Shown: piece after piece, positions 1 to 7,732 of the stretch
Layout of the letters: the number at the start of each line of letters is the position of its first letter
How positions within the stretch are numbered: position 1 is the first letter of the stretch
Origin: an uncultured Senegalimassilia sp.
GTDB taxonomy: Bacteria > Actinomycetota > Coriobacteriia > Coriobacteriales > Eggerthellaceae
Direction: 5' to 3'
DNA: 48,478 bases
Assembly: GCA_934661765.1 (NCBI GenBank)
Contig: CAKUJT010000008.1
Location: 1-48,478 of the forward strand
The notes under the pieces: generated by a model
What the model saw: only the letters and a program-made list of their open reading frames with translations
Told to the model about the DNA's origin: nothing
The model's database searches: none
Translations under genes and position numbers: made by a program

Positions 1-1230
1 GCTCTTCGTGCGCCCCATGGGGTCGTCCACGCCGTTGGCGATGTTGTCGTTGTACGACGTCACCGTGGTCACGAACGTATCGACCGGCACGCCCATCTTC
101 TGCGCCAGCTCCTCGAAGGTGTTGGCCACGTGGATAAGCCCGCGAGAAACGAACTTCTCCTCAACCGACAGGTTGTTGTCGTGCACCGACTGGTCGAACA
201 CGGCGAACGCGCCGCGCCCGGGCTGCGCCCATTCCGCTTCCGACACGCGGTCGCGCGTAAGAAGCTCGTTGGTGAAGCGCACGCCGTCGGTGTTCACCAA
301 AATGGCGCCGTCGCCGCGGATGTTCTCGGACAGCAGCGTTGCGGTGGTCTGCTCGACGGTGGGGTGCACCTGGATCTGATCGATATCCACGGTGTCGGCG
401 CCCACGGCCTGGGAGAACAGGATGCCGTCGCCCTGCGTACCCGGCTGGTTGGTGGTTACAGCTTCGCGAAGCTCGGGGCGGTACTGCGCCAGCATCTCGC
501 TGTTGGCGCCGAAGCCGCCCGTTGCCACGATGAGCGCGCGGCAACGATACTCGATAGGCAGGCCGTTGGGATCGGTGGCGCGGACTCCCGCTACCTTGCC
601 GTCGTCCATGACGATCTCCTCGACCTTCGTGTTGCACACAGCCGACACGCCGCGCTGGCGACATTGCTCGGTCATGCCCTTCACGATGTACTTGCCAACG
701 GCTTCGCCTGACTCGGGGCGATGGATGCGCTTGACCGAAGCACCGCCAGACGTGCCCAGCTTCGACAGCGTGATCCCCATGGAATCAAGCCAGTCGATAG
801 CATCGCTCGAGCCGGCGCACATGTGGCGAATGAGCTCCATATTGCCTTTCTCATGTCCGCCCGCGTAGGTGTCGGAGGACATGAGATCTACGCTGTCCTC
901 GATGCCGGCGGCCTTCTGGAACTTCGTGCAGCATGCGTTCATGCCGCCCTCGGCGAAGCAGGTGTTGCCGCCCGCTACCGGCATCTTCTCCAAAAGCAGC
1001 ACCTTTGCGCCTTGATCGACCGCGCCAACGGCCGCAGCCATGCCCGCGCCGCCTGCTCCTACCACGACGATGTCGTACTCGCCGCCGTCGATGGTGTTCT
1101 GCGCAGCTTCCGTCTCAAGGGTTCGCGGCGTGCCGCAACCCGTCAGGCCCATCGCCATCGCGCCCATGCCGAAGGTCAGCGCGCCCGTGAGGAAACCGCG
1201 ACGGGAAACATCGTTGCCCTTGACGTCCAT
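1..1230 (-). CDS. Tat-exported FAD-dependent reductase (fumarate/urocanate reductase-like flavoprotein), 3' end cut by window edge
   Basis: Only the first 410 codons are present; the frame is open to base 1, so the gene continues outside. The start at 1230 follows a GGAAGGGGA ribosome site. The N-terminus carries a twin-arginine signal (SRRGFLTG, residues 9-16) running into a lipobox-like LTGC with Cys32, so the protein is probably exported folded and lipid-anchored. A dinucleotide-binding GAGGAG follows at residues 58-63, and near the window edge lies an ANGVDDPMGR-like stretch typical of flavocytochrome fumarate reductases. Family members reduce an alkene or similar acceptor at a covalently or tightly bound FAD, fed by a cytochrome c. 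The gene starts 15 bases after a multihaem cytochrome gene, the arrangement of Cgr1/Cgr2 and many Eggerthella reductases. The substrate cannot be read from this part of the sequence. Confidence 0.9.
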   Translation of the reverse strand, partial: MDVKGNDVSRRGFLTGALTFGMGAMAMGLTGCGTPRTLETEAAQNTIDGGEYDIVVVGAGGAGMAAAVGAVDQGAKVLLLEKMPVAGGNTCFAEGGMNACCTKFQKAAGIEDSVDLMSSDTYAGGHEKGNMELIRHMCAGSSDAIDWLDSMGITLSKLGTSGGASVKRIHRPESGEAVGKYIVKGMTEQCRQRGVSAVCNTKVEEIVMDDGKVAGVRATDPNGLPIEYRCRALIVATGGFGANSEMLAQYRPELREAVTTNQPGTQGDGILFSQAVGADTVDIDQIQVHPTVEQTTATLLSENIRGDGAILVNTDGVRFTNELLTRDRVSEAEWAQPGRGAFAVFDQSVHDNNLSVEEKFVSRGLIHVANTFEELAQKMGVPVDTFVTTVTSYNDNIANGVDDPMGRTKS

Positions 1231-1245
1231 AATCGTTCCCCTTCC

Positions 1246-1842
1246 CTATTTCTTCTCGCGATACGGGATGCTGTCCCAGCCCTCGGGCACATCCTCGGCA
1301 GCCTGATAGTGGCACTCCGAGCAGGTGATGACGGACTGGCTGTGCATCTTGTGGCAGTCGCCGCAGTCGGTGACGCCGTGCTCGCTGAAGTCATGCGGAT
1401 TCCAGGCCATCCACTCGGTCTTCTTCTCAAGCTTGTCAAGGTCCATGTTGTGGCACGATTCGTTGAGGCAGAACTCCTGGGTGGCGAACTCGCCGCTGCG
1501 GCTCACCAGATGCTGCGTGTCCTCGTCGAACGTGTAGTCGCCGGTCACCCAGTGCATACCCTCGACCACCTGCTCGTCGATCTTGGGCTCGTGACACGTC
1601 AGGCAGTCCTTGCCCGCCTTCATGTGCGCGTTGGCAAGCATGGTTCCGTCGGTGTTGTAATAGCTTTCCACATACGCGTTCATGGGCGTGTGGCAGATGC
1701 TGTTGCAGAAGCTGGGCTGGTTATGCCAAACCGCAAACCCTCCTACTGCCGCAACCACCACGGCCGCGACCACGCACACCGTGGCAATGGTGCGATTGCG
1801 CTTGTTCTGCGACAACTTGCCCGTGTGCTCGCTTTCGCTCAT
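1246..1842 (-). CDS. Membrane-anchored multihaem cytochrome c (NapC/NirT/NrfH-like or Cgr1-like)
   Basis: A 198-residue protein with a short cytosolic start, one N-terminal transmembrane anchor (about residues 18-42) and an outer domain rich in haem sites. I count three canonical CXXCH motifs (CLTCH, CGDCH, CSECH) plus a CX3CH (CNSICH, just after the membrane anchor) and a CX4CH (CLNESCH). An NrfH-like quinol-oxidising role, passing electrons from menaquinol to the downstream flavoprotein, fits both sequence and position. ATG 1842 is preferred over upstream starts because AGGAGG lies seven to eight bases before it; the 31 in-frame codons upstream have no such site and would put charged residues before the anchor. 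The two genes form one operon with a 15-base gap. Whether all five motifs bind haem is unknown. Confidence 0.9.
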   Translation of the reverse strand: MSESEHTGKLSQNKRNRTIATVCVVAAVVVAAVGGFAVWHNQPSFCNSICHTPMNAYVESYYNTDGTMLANAHMKAGKDCLTCHEPKIDEQVVEGMHWVTGDYTFDEDTQHLVSRSGEFATQEFCLNESCHNMDLDKLEKKTEWMAWNPHDFSEHGVTDCGDCHKMHSQSVITCSECHYQAAEDVPEGWDSIPYREKK

Positions 1843-1905
1843 AAGGTCCTCCTGTTCCTTCTTGGCTTCCCATTTGCCGCCGTAGAGCGGCTCTCGACAA
1901 GCAAG

Positions 1906-1975
1906 ATAATAAGAGGAAACCCTTTGATGCAGCACATCCGAAAAGGGTGGTTTAAGCCTGTGACCAGGGTGGTTT
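1906..1975 (-). promoter_or_regulatory. Predicted activator-dependent promoter with 22-bp-period direct repeat for the cytochrome/flavoprotein operon
   Basis: On the minus strand a TATTAT -10-like hexamer (1906-1911) lies about 65 bases before the cytochrome start, with only a poor -35 (TGCTGC). Further upstream the decamer AAACCACCCT occurs twice, at 1944-1953 and 1966-1975, exactly 22 bases apart, about two helical turns. A direct repeat on one DNA face beside a weak -35 suggests an activator site. The repeat is seen directly; the function is inferred. Confidence 0.45.
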
Positions 1976-1999
1976 TTTCGAAGGGTGTGCGAAGTGCCG

Positions 2000-2794
2000 C
2001 TACTTCCCCATCATGCTGAGCAACGCCTCCAGCTCACGCTGCACGGCGTGCTCGGTGTTGGGTCCGATCACCTTGGTGGAGATCTCCTTGATAGCGGAGC
2101 GGCCGTTGCCCATCGCGATGCTCGTGCCCACCATGCGCATGATTTCGTAATCGTTCATGGAGTCGCCGAACGCCACCACTTCCTCGGCGCGGGCGTGGCG
2201 GGCTTCCATCACCTGCTTGATGCCCGTGGCCTTGCTCACGCCGCGCTGCATGACGTCGATCCATTTGCGGCCGGACGGTGCGAACACGAAGTCCTCGCCC
2301 ATCTCGCGCTCCAGGATGTAGGCCATATCCATGACGGCGTCGTCAACGTAGATCGATGCCTTGATGATGCTGGTGTCGGGGCGCGGCAGGTCGCGCACAC
2401 GCAGCGGGTTCGGAAGGTTCTTGTCAAGCTCGCGCTCGAAGCGTTCCTCGTCGTCGAGCAGATAGGAGATCTTGCGGTCGAACACCACCAAGTGCAGGCC
2501 GTCGAACAGGTCGGTCACATTCTTGAGCCTGCGCAGCGCGGCATGGCTGAATACCTCGCGATCGACAAGCTGACCCGCAACCACCACCTGCGCGCCGTTG
2601 GAGGCGACAAAGTCCATTTCGCCGCTCACGGGGGCGAACAGCTCCTGCAGCGTGTCGAAGCGCCTGCCTGAGGAGGCCACGAACCCGATACCCGCGGTTT
2701 TCAGACGCTTGATCAGGTCAAACGTCTCCGGCGGCACGTTGCCTTCGCCGTCCAGAAGCGTGCCGTCCATATCCGATGCGATAAGCTTGATCAT
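2000..2794 (-). CDS. Cof-type HAD-IIB phosphatase
   Basis: A 264-residue haloacid dehalogenase-superfamily hydrolase. Motif I DMDGTLL is at residues 8-14, with nucleophile Asp8 and acid/base Asp10. Motif II is the SSGR segment, and the acidic motif IV reads FGDSMND near the C-terminus. The long middle insertion is the C2-type cap of the Cof/YidA class. Relatives dephosphorylate small metabolites such as sugar phosphates, pyridoxal phosphate and flavin mononucleotide; the substrate cannot be predicted here. ATG 2794 follows AAAGGAGG at good spacing; the nine codons upstream lack a ribosome site. It stands alone between the cytochrome operon and the MocR gene, all on the minus strand. Confidence 0.9.
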   Translation of the reverse strand: MIKLIASDMDGTLLDGEGNVPPETFDLIKRLKTAGIGFVASSGRRFDTLQELFAPVSGEMDFVASNGAQVVVAGQLVDREVFSHAALRRLKNVTDLFDGLHLVVFDRKISYLLDDEERFERELDKNLPNPLRVRDLPRPDTSIIKASIYVDDAVMDMAYILEREMGEDFVFAPSGRKWIDVMQRGVSKATGIKQVMEARHARAEEVVAFGDSMNDYEIMRMVGTSIAMGNGRSAIKEISTKVIGPNTEHAVQRELEALLSMMGK

Positions 2795-2959
2795 GTTGCC
2801 TCCTTTGTCGTGGCGCCCCATGCGCCGCGCGTTTCTTACGTATCCTTCGCTTCGCCGCCATTGTACGGCGCGTTTCGCAAGCGGAGATGCCGGCCACGAA
2901 ACCTGCGCAGGATGCTTACCCGTCGTTAACGGAGCGTTGAGGGGCTGTTGACGGAGGTG

Positions 2960-4426
2960 CTACTCACACTCCGGGAATACGCGTGCTAGGCGACGGACCG
3001 TTTCCGGCAGGCGCTCCGGCTCGATACCGGCGTAGTTCAGCACCAGTGCGGTTTCGCCGTTCGAGTACTGCTCAAAACGTCTCGTTGTGCGCTCGCTCAA
3101 ACCGTCGCCGTCGCGCAGCAGGTAGTCGTTGAACAGCGAGATGTTGAGCCCTTGCTTCACGCCGCGCTGCCTGACCTGGTCGTGCGTAAGGCTCGTGCGT
3201 ACATACAGCAAGAAGTGCGTGCCCGCGTTTCGTTCCTCGACGTGCGAGATTTCCGCCAGCGGCGATTGCGCGATCTCCCGCAAAACCGCCTCGCGTTGGC
3301 GACGGTAGAAGTTGCGCGTGCGGTTGATGTGTCGCTCCAAGTGGCCCTCGTCGATAAAGCGTGCCAACGCGTACTGTTCGAAACTGGAAACCGTGCACGA
3401 ATAGAAGCTCATGGTGTCCACGTAGCGCGCCAGCAGCTTCGGCGGCAGCACCATGTAGCTGATGCGCAGGCTGGGCACCATGGTTTTCGAGAAGGCGTTC
3501 AGGTAAATCACCTTGTCAGATGCGTCGTCGGCAAATAGCGGCATGATCAGGCGGCCGCTATAGCGGAACTCGCTGTCGTAGTCATCCTCGATGATGTAGC
3601 GTTTGCGCGCGCGGTTCGCCCACTCGAACAGCTCCAGGCGCCGTTTGATGGGCATGACGATGCCCGTGGGGAAATGGTTTGCCGGCGAAACGTGCACCAC
3701 GTCGGCACCCGATTCCTCAAGCTCATCCACCCGCAGGCCCGATTCATCGATGGGGACCGGCCGCCAGGGATTGCCGAACGCCTTGGAGATGGCGGCGAAC
3801 TTGCGATAGCCGGGGTTTTCCATGGCGAACGTGGTGGTGGGCCCGAGCATTTGCAGCAGGCGGCCGTACAGATACTCGCTGCCCGCACCGATGATGATGC
3901 AGTCGGGCGAAACGTCCATACCGCGCGTGCGCCGCAAGTACGACGCGATGGCGCGACGCAGCTCGGGCAGGCCGTTGAACGGGATCGACCGCAGAAGATT
4001 GTCGCTGGGAAGCGAAAGCGCCTCGCGCATATACCGCCCCCACACCGTAGCCGGGAACAACGACACGCTCGTACGGTTAGCCTTCAAGTCGACGAAGTAC
4101 TCCGGGTCTTCGCCATATGAACCTTTGACCTGCGATGCAACCGACTTACACCGGAACTCGGACACGTCCTCCACGAAATAGCCGCGGCGCTGCTCGGTGC
4201 GTACGAACCCTTCTGTAATCAGCTGGTCGTATGCGGCCGTGACCGTCGCAACGCCAATGTCGAGATGTTGGGCAAGGTTGCGCTTGGAGGGCAGCTTCGT
4301 TCCGCAGGGGATTCGGCCGCGCGCGATGTCCTCGCGAATGGACTGGTATAGGAATTCGTAAAGCGAACTGGTGCCGCGCGAGCGCAAATCGTACGTAAGC
4401 ATACCTGCCTGCTGAGATGCCGACAT
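2960..4426 (-). CDS. MocR/GabR-type transcription regulator (GntR winged helix fused to class I aminotransferase-like domain)
   Basis: A 488-residue protein. The first 75 residues are a GntR-type winged helix (LYEFLYQSIREDI, then KLPSKRNLAQHL and an ATVTAAYDQL recognition segment). The rest is a fold-type I PLP domain, with NAFSKTM supplying the probable Schiff-base lysine and a DDYDSEF segment where the pyridine-nitrogen Asp is expected. In this family the PLP domain senses a ligand or PLP itself and controls DNA binding rather than working as a transaminase. It is divergent from a short-chain dehydrogenase, with 254 bases of shared upstream DNA that contain repeat motifs, so that gene is the obvious target. 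ATG 4426 is chosen because AGGATC precedes it; the in-frame extension to 4480 would place translation across the presumed control region. Confidence 0.9.
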   Translation of the reverse strand: MSASQQAGMLTYDLRSRGTSSLYEFLYQSIREDIARGRIPCGTKLPSKRNLAQHLDIGVATVTAAYDQLITEGFVRTEQRRGYFVEDVSEFRCKSVASQVKGSYGEDPEYFVDLKANRTSVSLFPATVWGRYMREALSLPSDNLLRSIPFNGLPELRRAIASYLRRTRGMDVSPDCIIIGAGSEYLYGRLLQMLGPTTTFAMENPGYRKFAAISKAFGNPWRPVPIDESGLRVDELEESGADVVHVSPANHFPTGIVMPIKRRLELFEWANRARKRYIIEDDYDSEFRYSGRLIMPLFADDASDKVIYLNAFSKTMVPSLRISYMVLPPKLLARYVDTMSFYSCTVSSFEQYALARFIDEGHLERHINRTRNFYRRQREAVLREIAQSPLAEISHVEERNAGTHFLLYVRTSLTHDQVRQRGVKQGLNISLFNDYLLRDGDGLSERTTRRFEQYSNGETALVLNYAGIEPERLPETVRRLARVFPECE

Positions 4427-4510
4427 GGGCTGATCCTTTCGCGTACGGCCCCAAAAGCGCCTGTTTCGGTGCGCTTGCAAAGGGAACGGCTGGTTTGAGC
4501 GGTTGAACGC

Positions 4511-4576
4511 ACCAGTGCAACTGGTCTATCTGGTACGTAAAACTATCACTGTTTTGGTTCTTTTGACCAAACCAAA
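4511..4576. promoter_or_regulatory. Candidate MocR operators in the divergent intergenic region
   Basis: Between the MocR gene and the dehydrogenase I see ACCAGT-GCA-ACTGGT (4511-4525), a CTGGT direct repeat nine bases apart (4521-4525 and 4530-4534), and TTTGGTT...AACCAAA (4553-4559 and 4570-4576). MocR-family proteins commonly bind paired direct or inverted repeats of this size between themselves and their target. Which element is the true site is not resolved. Confidence 0.5.
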
Positions 4577-4680
4577 TAGCGATTACACTTTTGTTGCTCA
4601 TTAAATCAGGCCGCAACGATTCCTTGGCCGTTGCGGCCATTTTCATTTACGCCAAGGGCACACGAAGACGGGAGACGAAC

Positions 4681-5481
4681 ATGGGTTACTTCACCGGCAA
4701 AACCATCATCATCACCGGCGCGGGCTTTGCAGCGCTGAAGGACGGTTCCGCGGGCTCCATCGGGTTCGGCATCGCCACCGCCTTCGCCAAAGAGGGCGCA
4801 AACCTTGCCATCACCGGCCGTAACGTGAAGAAGCTCGAAGCCGCCAAGGAGCGTCTTGAGGGCGAGTACGGCATCCGCGTGCTGCCCATCCAGGCCGACG
4901 TGAACGCCCAGGCTGATAACCAGGCTGTTGTGCAAGCCGCCGTCGACCAGGTCATGGCCGAGTTCGGACGCATCGACGCGCTGGTGAACAACGCCCAGGC
5001 CTCCGCTTCCGGCGTCACCATCGCCGACCACACCACCGCCCAGTTCGACCTGGCGTTGTATTCCGGCCTGTACGCGGCCTTCTACTACATGCAGGCGTGC
5101 TACCCGTACCTGAAGGAGACGAAGGGCTCCGTGGTGAACTTCGCCAGCGGCGCCGGTCTGTTCGGCAACTACGGCCAGTGCGCTTACGCCGCAGCTAAGG
5201 AAGGCATCCGCGGCCTGACGCGCGTCGCCGCCACCGAGTGGGGTCCCGACGGCATCAACGCCAACGTGGTCTGCCCGCTAGCTTGGACCGCTGCGCTCGA
5301 GAACTTCAAGGAGCAGTACCCCGAGGCCTACGAGGCCAACGTGCACATGCCTCCGATGGGTCACTACGGCAACGTCGAGACCGAGATCGGTCGCGCTGTC
5401 GTGCAGCTGTGCGGTCCCGACTTCAAGTTCATGAGCGGCGAAACCATCACGCTCGAAGGCGGCATGGGTCTGCGCCCGTAA
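4681..5481 (+). CDS. Short-chain dehydrogenase/reductase (SDR) with an extended cofactor loop
   Basis: A 266-residue classical-size SDR. The catalytic set is present: Ser156 in NFASG, Tyr169 and Lys173 in YAAAK, and an NNA motif at 103-105 (NNAQ instead of NNAG). The N-terminal Rossmann turn is odd: TGAG is separated from the final glycine pair (SIGFGIA) by about eleven extra residues, where a standard SDR has three between glycines. A TGR after beta-strand 2 suggests NADP(H) preference. The start at 4681 follows GGGAGA; in-frame ATG codons upstream have no ribosome site. It is divergent from a MocR regulator. Gut Eggerthellaceae use SDRs on steroids and bile acids, but nothing here identifies such a substrate; a role in fatty-acid or sugar alcohol chemistry is equally possible. 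Confidence 0.88.
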   Translation: MGYFTGKTIIITGAGFAALKDGSAGSIGFGIATAFAKEGANLAITGRNVKKLEAAKERLEGEYGIRVLPIQADVNAQADNQAVVQAAVDQVMAEFGRIDALVNNAQASASGVTIADHTTAQFDLALYSGLYAAFYYMQACYPYLKETKGSVVNFASGAGLFGNYGQCAYAAAKEGIRGLTRVAATEWGPDGINANVVCPLAWTAALENFKEQYPEAYEANVHMPPMGHYGNVETEIGRAVVQLCGPDFKFMSGETITLEGGMGLRP

Positions 5482-5628
5482 CCCTGAACAGGGGGACGGA
5501 GGTGCGTTCACCGTGTCTCCCCTCTAGCCCAATCTGTCTTTTGAATTGGACAAGAAAGGGCGTTCATGTGGCCGAATCGGCCAACTACTTCCCTCCGATT
5601 CTATCCGGACCCCTCCGGTGGAATATCG

Positions 5629-5664
5629 AAAGCGCCTCGGGCATCTGCGGTCCGAGGCGCTTTT
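5629..5664. terminator. Bidirectional intrinsic terminator between SDR and ABC-F genes
   Basis: Perfect 12-base arms AAAGCGCCTCGG (5629-5640) and CCGAGGCGCTTT (5652-5663) with an 11-base loop. A T-run follows on the plus strand and TTTCGATATT on the minus strand, matching two convergent genes. Confidence 0.85.
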
Positions 5665-5671
5665 GCGTGCT

Positions 5672-7495
5672 CTACTCCCCTAGCGCCTCTGCGGCTTCGA
5701 GCCATTGCTCGTCGAGCTCGTCGATTTGGGCTTGGAAGTCGTCGATCTGCTGCTGGAACTTGCCGAGCGCCTCGAAATCCGACGGGTCGGCGGCTGCCAT
5801 GTCGGCCTGCGCTTGCTCGATCTTGCCACGCAGCGTGTTCGTCTTGTTCTCGCAGCTGCGCATGCGCTTCTTCAGCTCGCGGATCTCGCCGCCGGAAAGC
5901 TGCGGGCCATCGCCGGCAGCGGCATCCTTCGCGGTTTCGCCCACCGCTGCGCCCTGCGGCGCCTTTGCGTGCGCAACCGGCTTCGGTGCGCGTGCCGACA
6001 TCTCCAGATACTCCTCAACACCGCGCGGCAAGTGGCGGATACGCCCATCTACCAGGGCGAACTGATGATCGGTAACGCGCTCCATCAGGAAACGGTCGTG
6101 CGTGACCAAAAGCAGCGTGCCCGGCCATGCGTCCAGCAGCTCCTCGATGGCGGCCAGCATGTCGGTATCCATGTCGTTGCCCGGCTCGTCCAAGATGAGC
6201 ACGTTGGGCTCGTCCAGCAAGATGAGCATAAGCGCCAGGCGGCGTTTCTGGCCGCCGGACAGGTCGCACACCGGCTCGTTGAGATCAGCGCGCGAGAAGC
6301 CCAGCTTCTCCAGCAGCTGCGCGGGCGTCATTTCCTTGCCGTCGAGCATCATGCGGCGCGTGTAGTTGCTGATCACCTGGCGAACGCGGTCGTCGCCGAA
6401 GCGGGTGAGGTTGTCCAGATGCTGCGACAGCACCGCGAACTTCACCGTTTTGCCGATCTTCACGAAGCCCGACGTGGGCGCCTGCACACCCTGAATCACC
6501 TTCAAAAGCGTGGTTTTGCCCACGCCGTTGGCGCCGACGATGCCGTAGCGGTCGCCAGGCCCGATAATCCAGTCCACGCCGTCGAGCACGGGCGCGGGCT
6601 TGCCGTCAAAGCGCACCGTGACGTTCTTCAGCTCCACCACCTGCTTGCCCAGGCGCGCCATGGCCATGCGCTTGAGTTCCAGCTCGTTGCGCAGTGGAGG
6701 CACGTCGGCGATCAGCTCGTGTGCAGCGTCCACGCGGAACTTCGGCTTCGTGCCGCGGGCCTTCGGGCCGCGCGCCAGCCAGGCAAGCTCGCGGCGCAGG
6801 GCGTTCTGCCGCTTTTCCTCGGCCAAGGCCGCCAAGCGATCGCGCTCGACGCGCTGCAGGATATAAGCAGAGAAGCCGCCTTCGAACGGCTCGACCACGC
6901 GGTCGTGCACCTCCCACATGCGCGTGCAGACTTCGTCCAAGAACCAGCGGTCGTGCGTGACCACCAGCAATGCGCCCTGGCCGGCACGCCAGCGGTTCTT
7001 CAGATGGTTCGCCAGCCAGGTGATGGCGCGAACGTCCAGGTGGTTGGTGGGCTCGTCAAGCGCCAAGATGTCCCAGTCGCCGATGAGCAGGCGCACCAGG
7101 TCGACGCGGCGGCGCTGGCCGCCGGAAAGCGTGCCCACCTTCGCGTCCCAAGGGATATCGCTGGCAAGGCCCGCGATGATGTCGCGGATGCGCGCGTCGC
7201 CGGCCCATTCGTACTCGGGGATGTCGCCCACCACGGCGCACTCGACGGTGTCGTCGTCGTTCAGCTTGTCGAACTGCCCCAGCACGCCCACGCGCACAGC
7301 GCCGTTGCGCAGCACGCGGCCCTCGTCAGGCTCGAGCATGCCCGCCATCACTGACAGCAGCGTGGACTTGCCGTCGCCGTTGCGGCCCACGATGCCGATG
7401 CGATCGCCTTCGTCAACGCCCAGCGACACGCTTTCGAACACCGTTTTCGTGGGGAAATCCACGCGCACTTTCTCGCAGCCCAGCATAAACGCCAT
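5672..7495 (-). CDS. ABC-F family ATPase, Uup-like, with C-terminal coiled coil
   Basis: A 607-residue soluble protein with two ABC cassettes and no membrane segments. Cassette 1 has Walker A GRNGDGKST, signature LSGGQ and DEPTNHLD. Cassette 2 has GANGVGKTT, LSGGQ and DEPGNDMD; the Thr-to-Gly change and the Met in the last motif are unusual. The C-terminal 70 residues form a charged coiled coil of the Uup type. ABC-F proteins act on ribosomes or on DNA and recombination intermediates; a Uup-like housekeeping role is more likely than antibiotic resistance, but this rests on domain layout alone. I place the start at ATG 7495, after AAGGAAG; the frame stays open upstream to 7696 without a ribosome site. 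Confidence 0.88.
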   Translation of the reverse strand: MAFMLGCEKVRVDFPTKTVFESVSLGVDEGDRIGIVGRNGDGKSTLLSVMAGMLEPDEGRVLRNGAVRVGVLGQFDKLNDDDTVECAVVGDIPEYEWAGDARIRDIIAGLASDIPWDAKVGTLSGGQRRRVDLVRLLIGDWDILALDEPTNHLDVRAITWLANHLKNRWRAGQGALLVVTHDRWFLDEVCTRMWEVHDRVVEPFEGGFSAYILQRVERDRLAALAEEKRQNALRRELAWLARGPKARGTKPKFRVDAAHELIADVPPLRNELELKRMAMARLGKQVVELKNVTVRFDGKPAPVLDGVDWIIGPGDRYGIVGANGVGKTTLLKVIQGVQAPTSGFVKIGKTVKFAVLSQHLDNLTRFGDDRVRQVISNYTRRMMLDGKEMTPAQLLEKLGFSRADLNEPVCDLSGGQKRRLALMLILLDEPNVLILDEPGNDMDTDMLAAIEELLDAWPGTLLLVTHDRFLMERVTDHQFALVDGRIRHLPRGVEEYLEMSARAPKPVAHAKAPQGAAVGETAKDAAAGDGPQLSGGEIRELKKRMRSCENKTNTLRGKIEQAQADMAAADPSDFEALGKFQQQIDDFQAQIDELDEQWLEAAEALGE

Positions 7496-7588
7496 ACGTA
7501 CCAACTTCCTTGCATATATAAGCGCCCCGGCCGCAACCGCGCAGAAAGCGCGGACGCAGCCAAGGACCTGCATCGATTCCAACGCACC

Positions 7589-7594
7589 ATCATA
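7589..7594 (-). promoter_or_regulatory. Extended -10 promoter candidate for the ABC-F gene
   Basis: The minus strand reads TGTTATGAT, an extended -10 (TGn plus TATGAT) with no clear -35. It would give a 5' untranslated region of roughly 85 bases that can form a short GC-rich hairpin. The 237-base gap 7496-7732 holds nothing else I recognise. Confidence 0.4.
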
Positions 7595-7732
7595 ACAAAT
7601 GCCCGAACGACTATCGCCCGAGCCTCGCAGCGTCCCAACTTCGCCATACCGAAGGCGTTTTCCGCCGATTCCGGCGAAAACAAGACTTACCTGCATGCAG
7701 TCGATATGCCTGAAACTTTGCAGCGCACAGGT

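Noticed and set aside
721..2019. A 432-codon plus-strand frame opposite the flavoprotein and cytochrome genes
   Set aside because: The minus strand encodes clear Tat, FAD and haem motifs; the plus frame is a compositional shadow.
5672..7495. Antibiotic-resistance role for the ABC-F protein
   Set aside because: The C-terminal coiled coil is Uup-like and I see no leader-peptide attenuator typical of resistance ABC-F genes.
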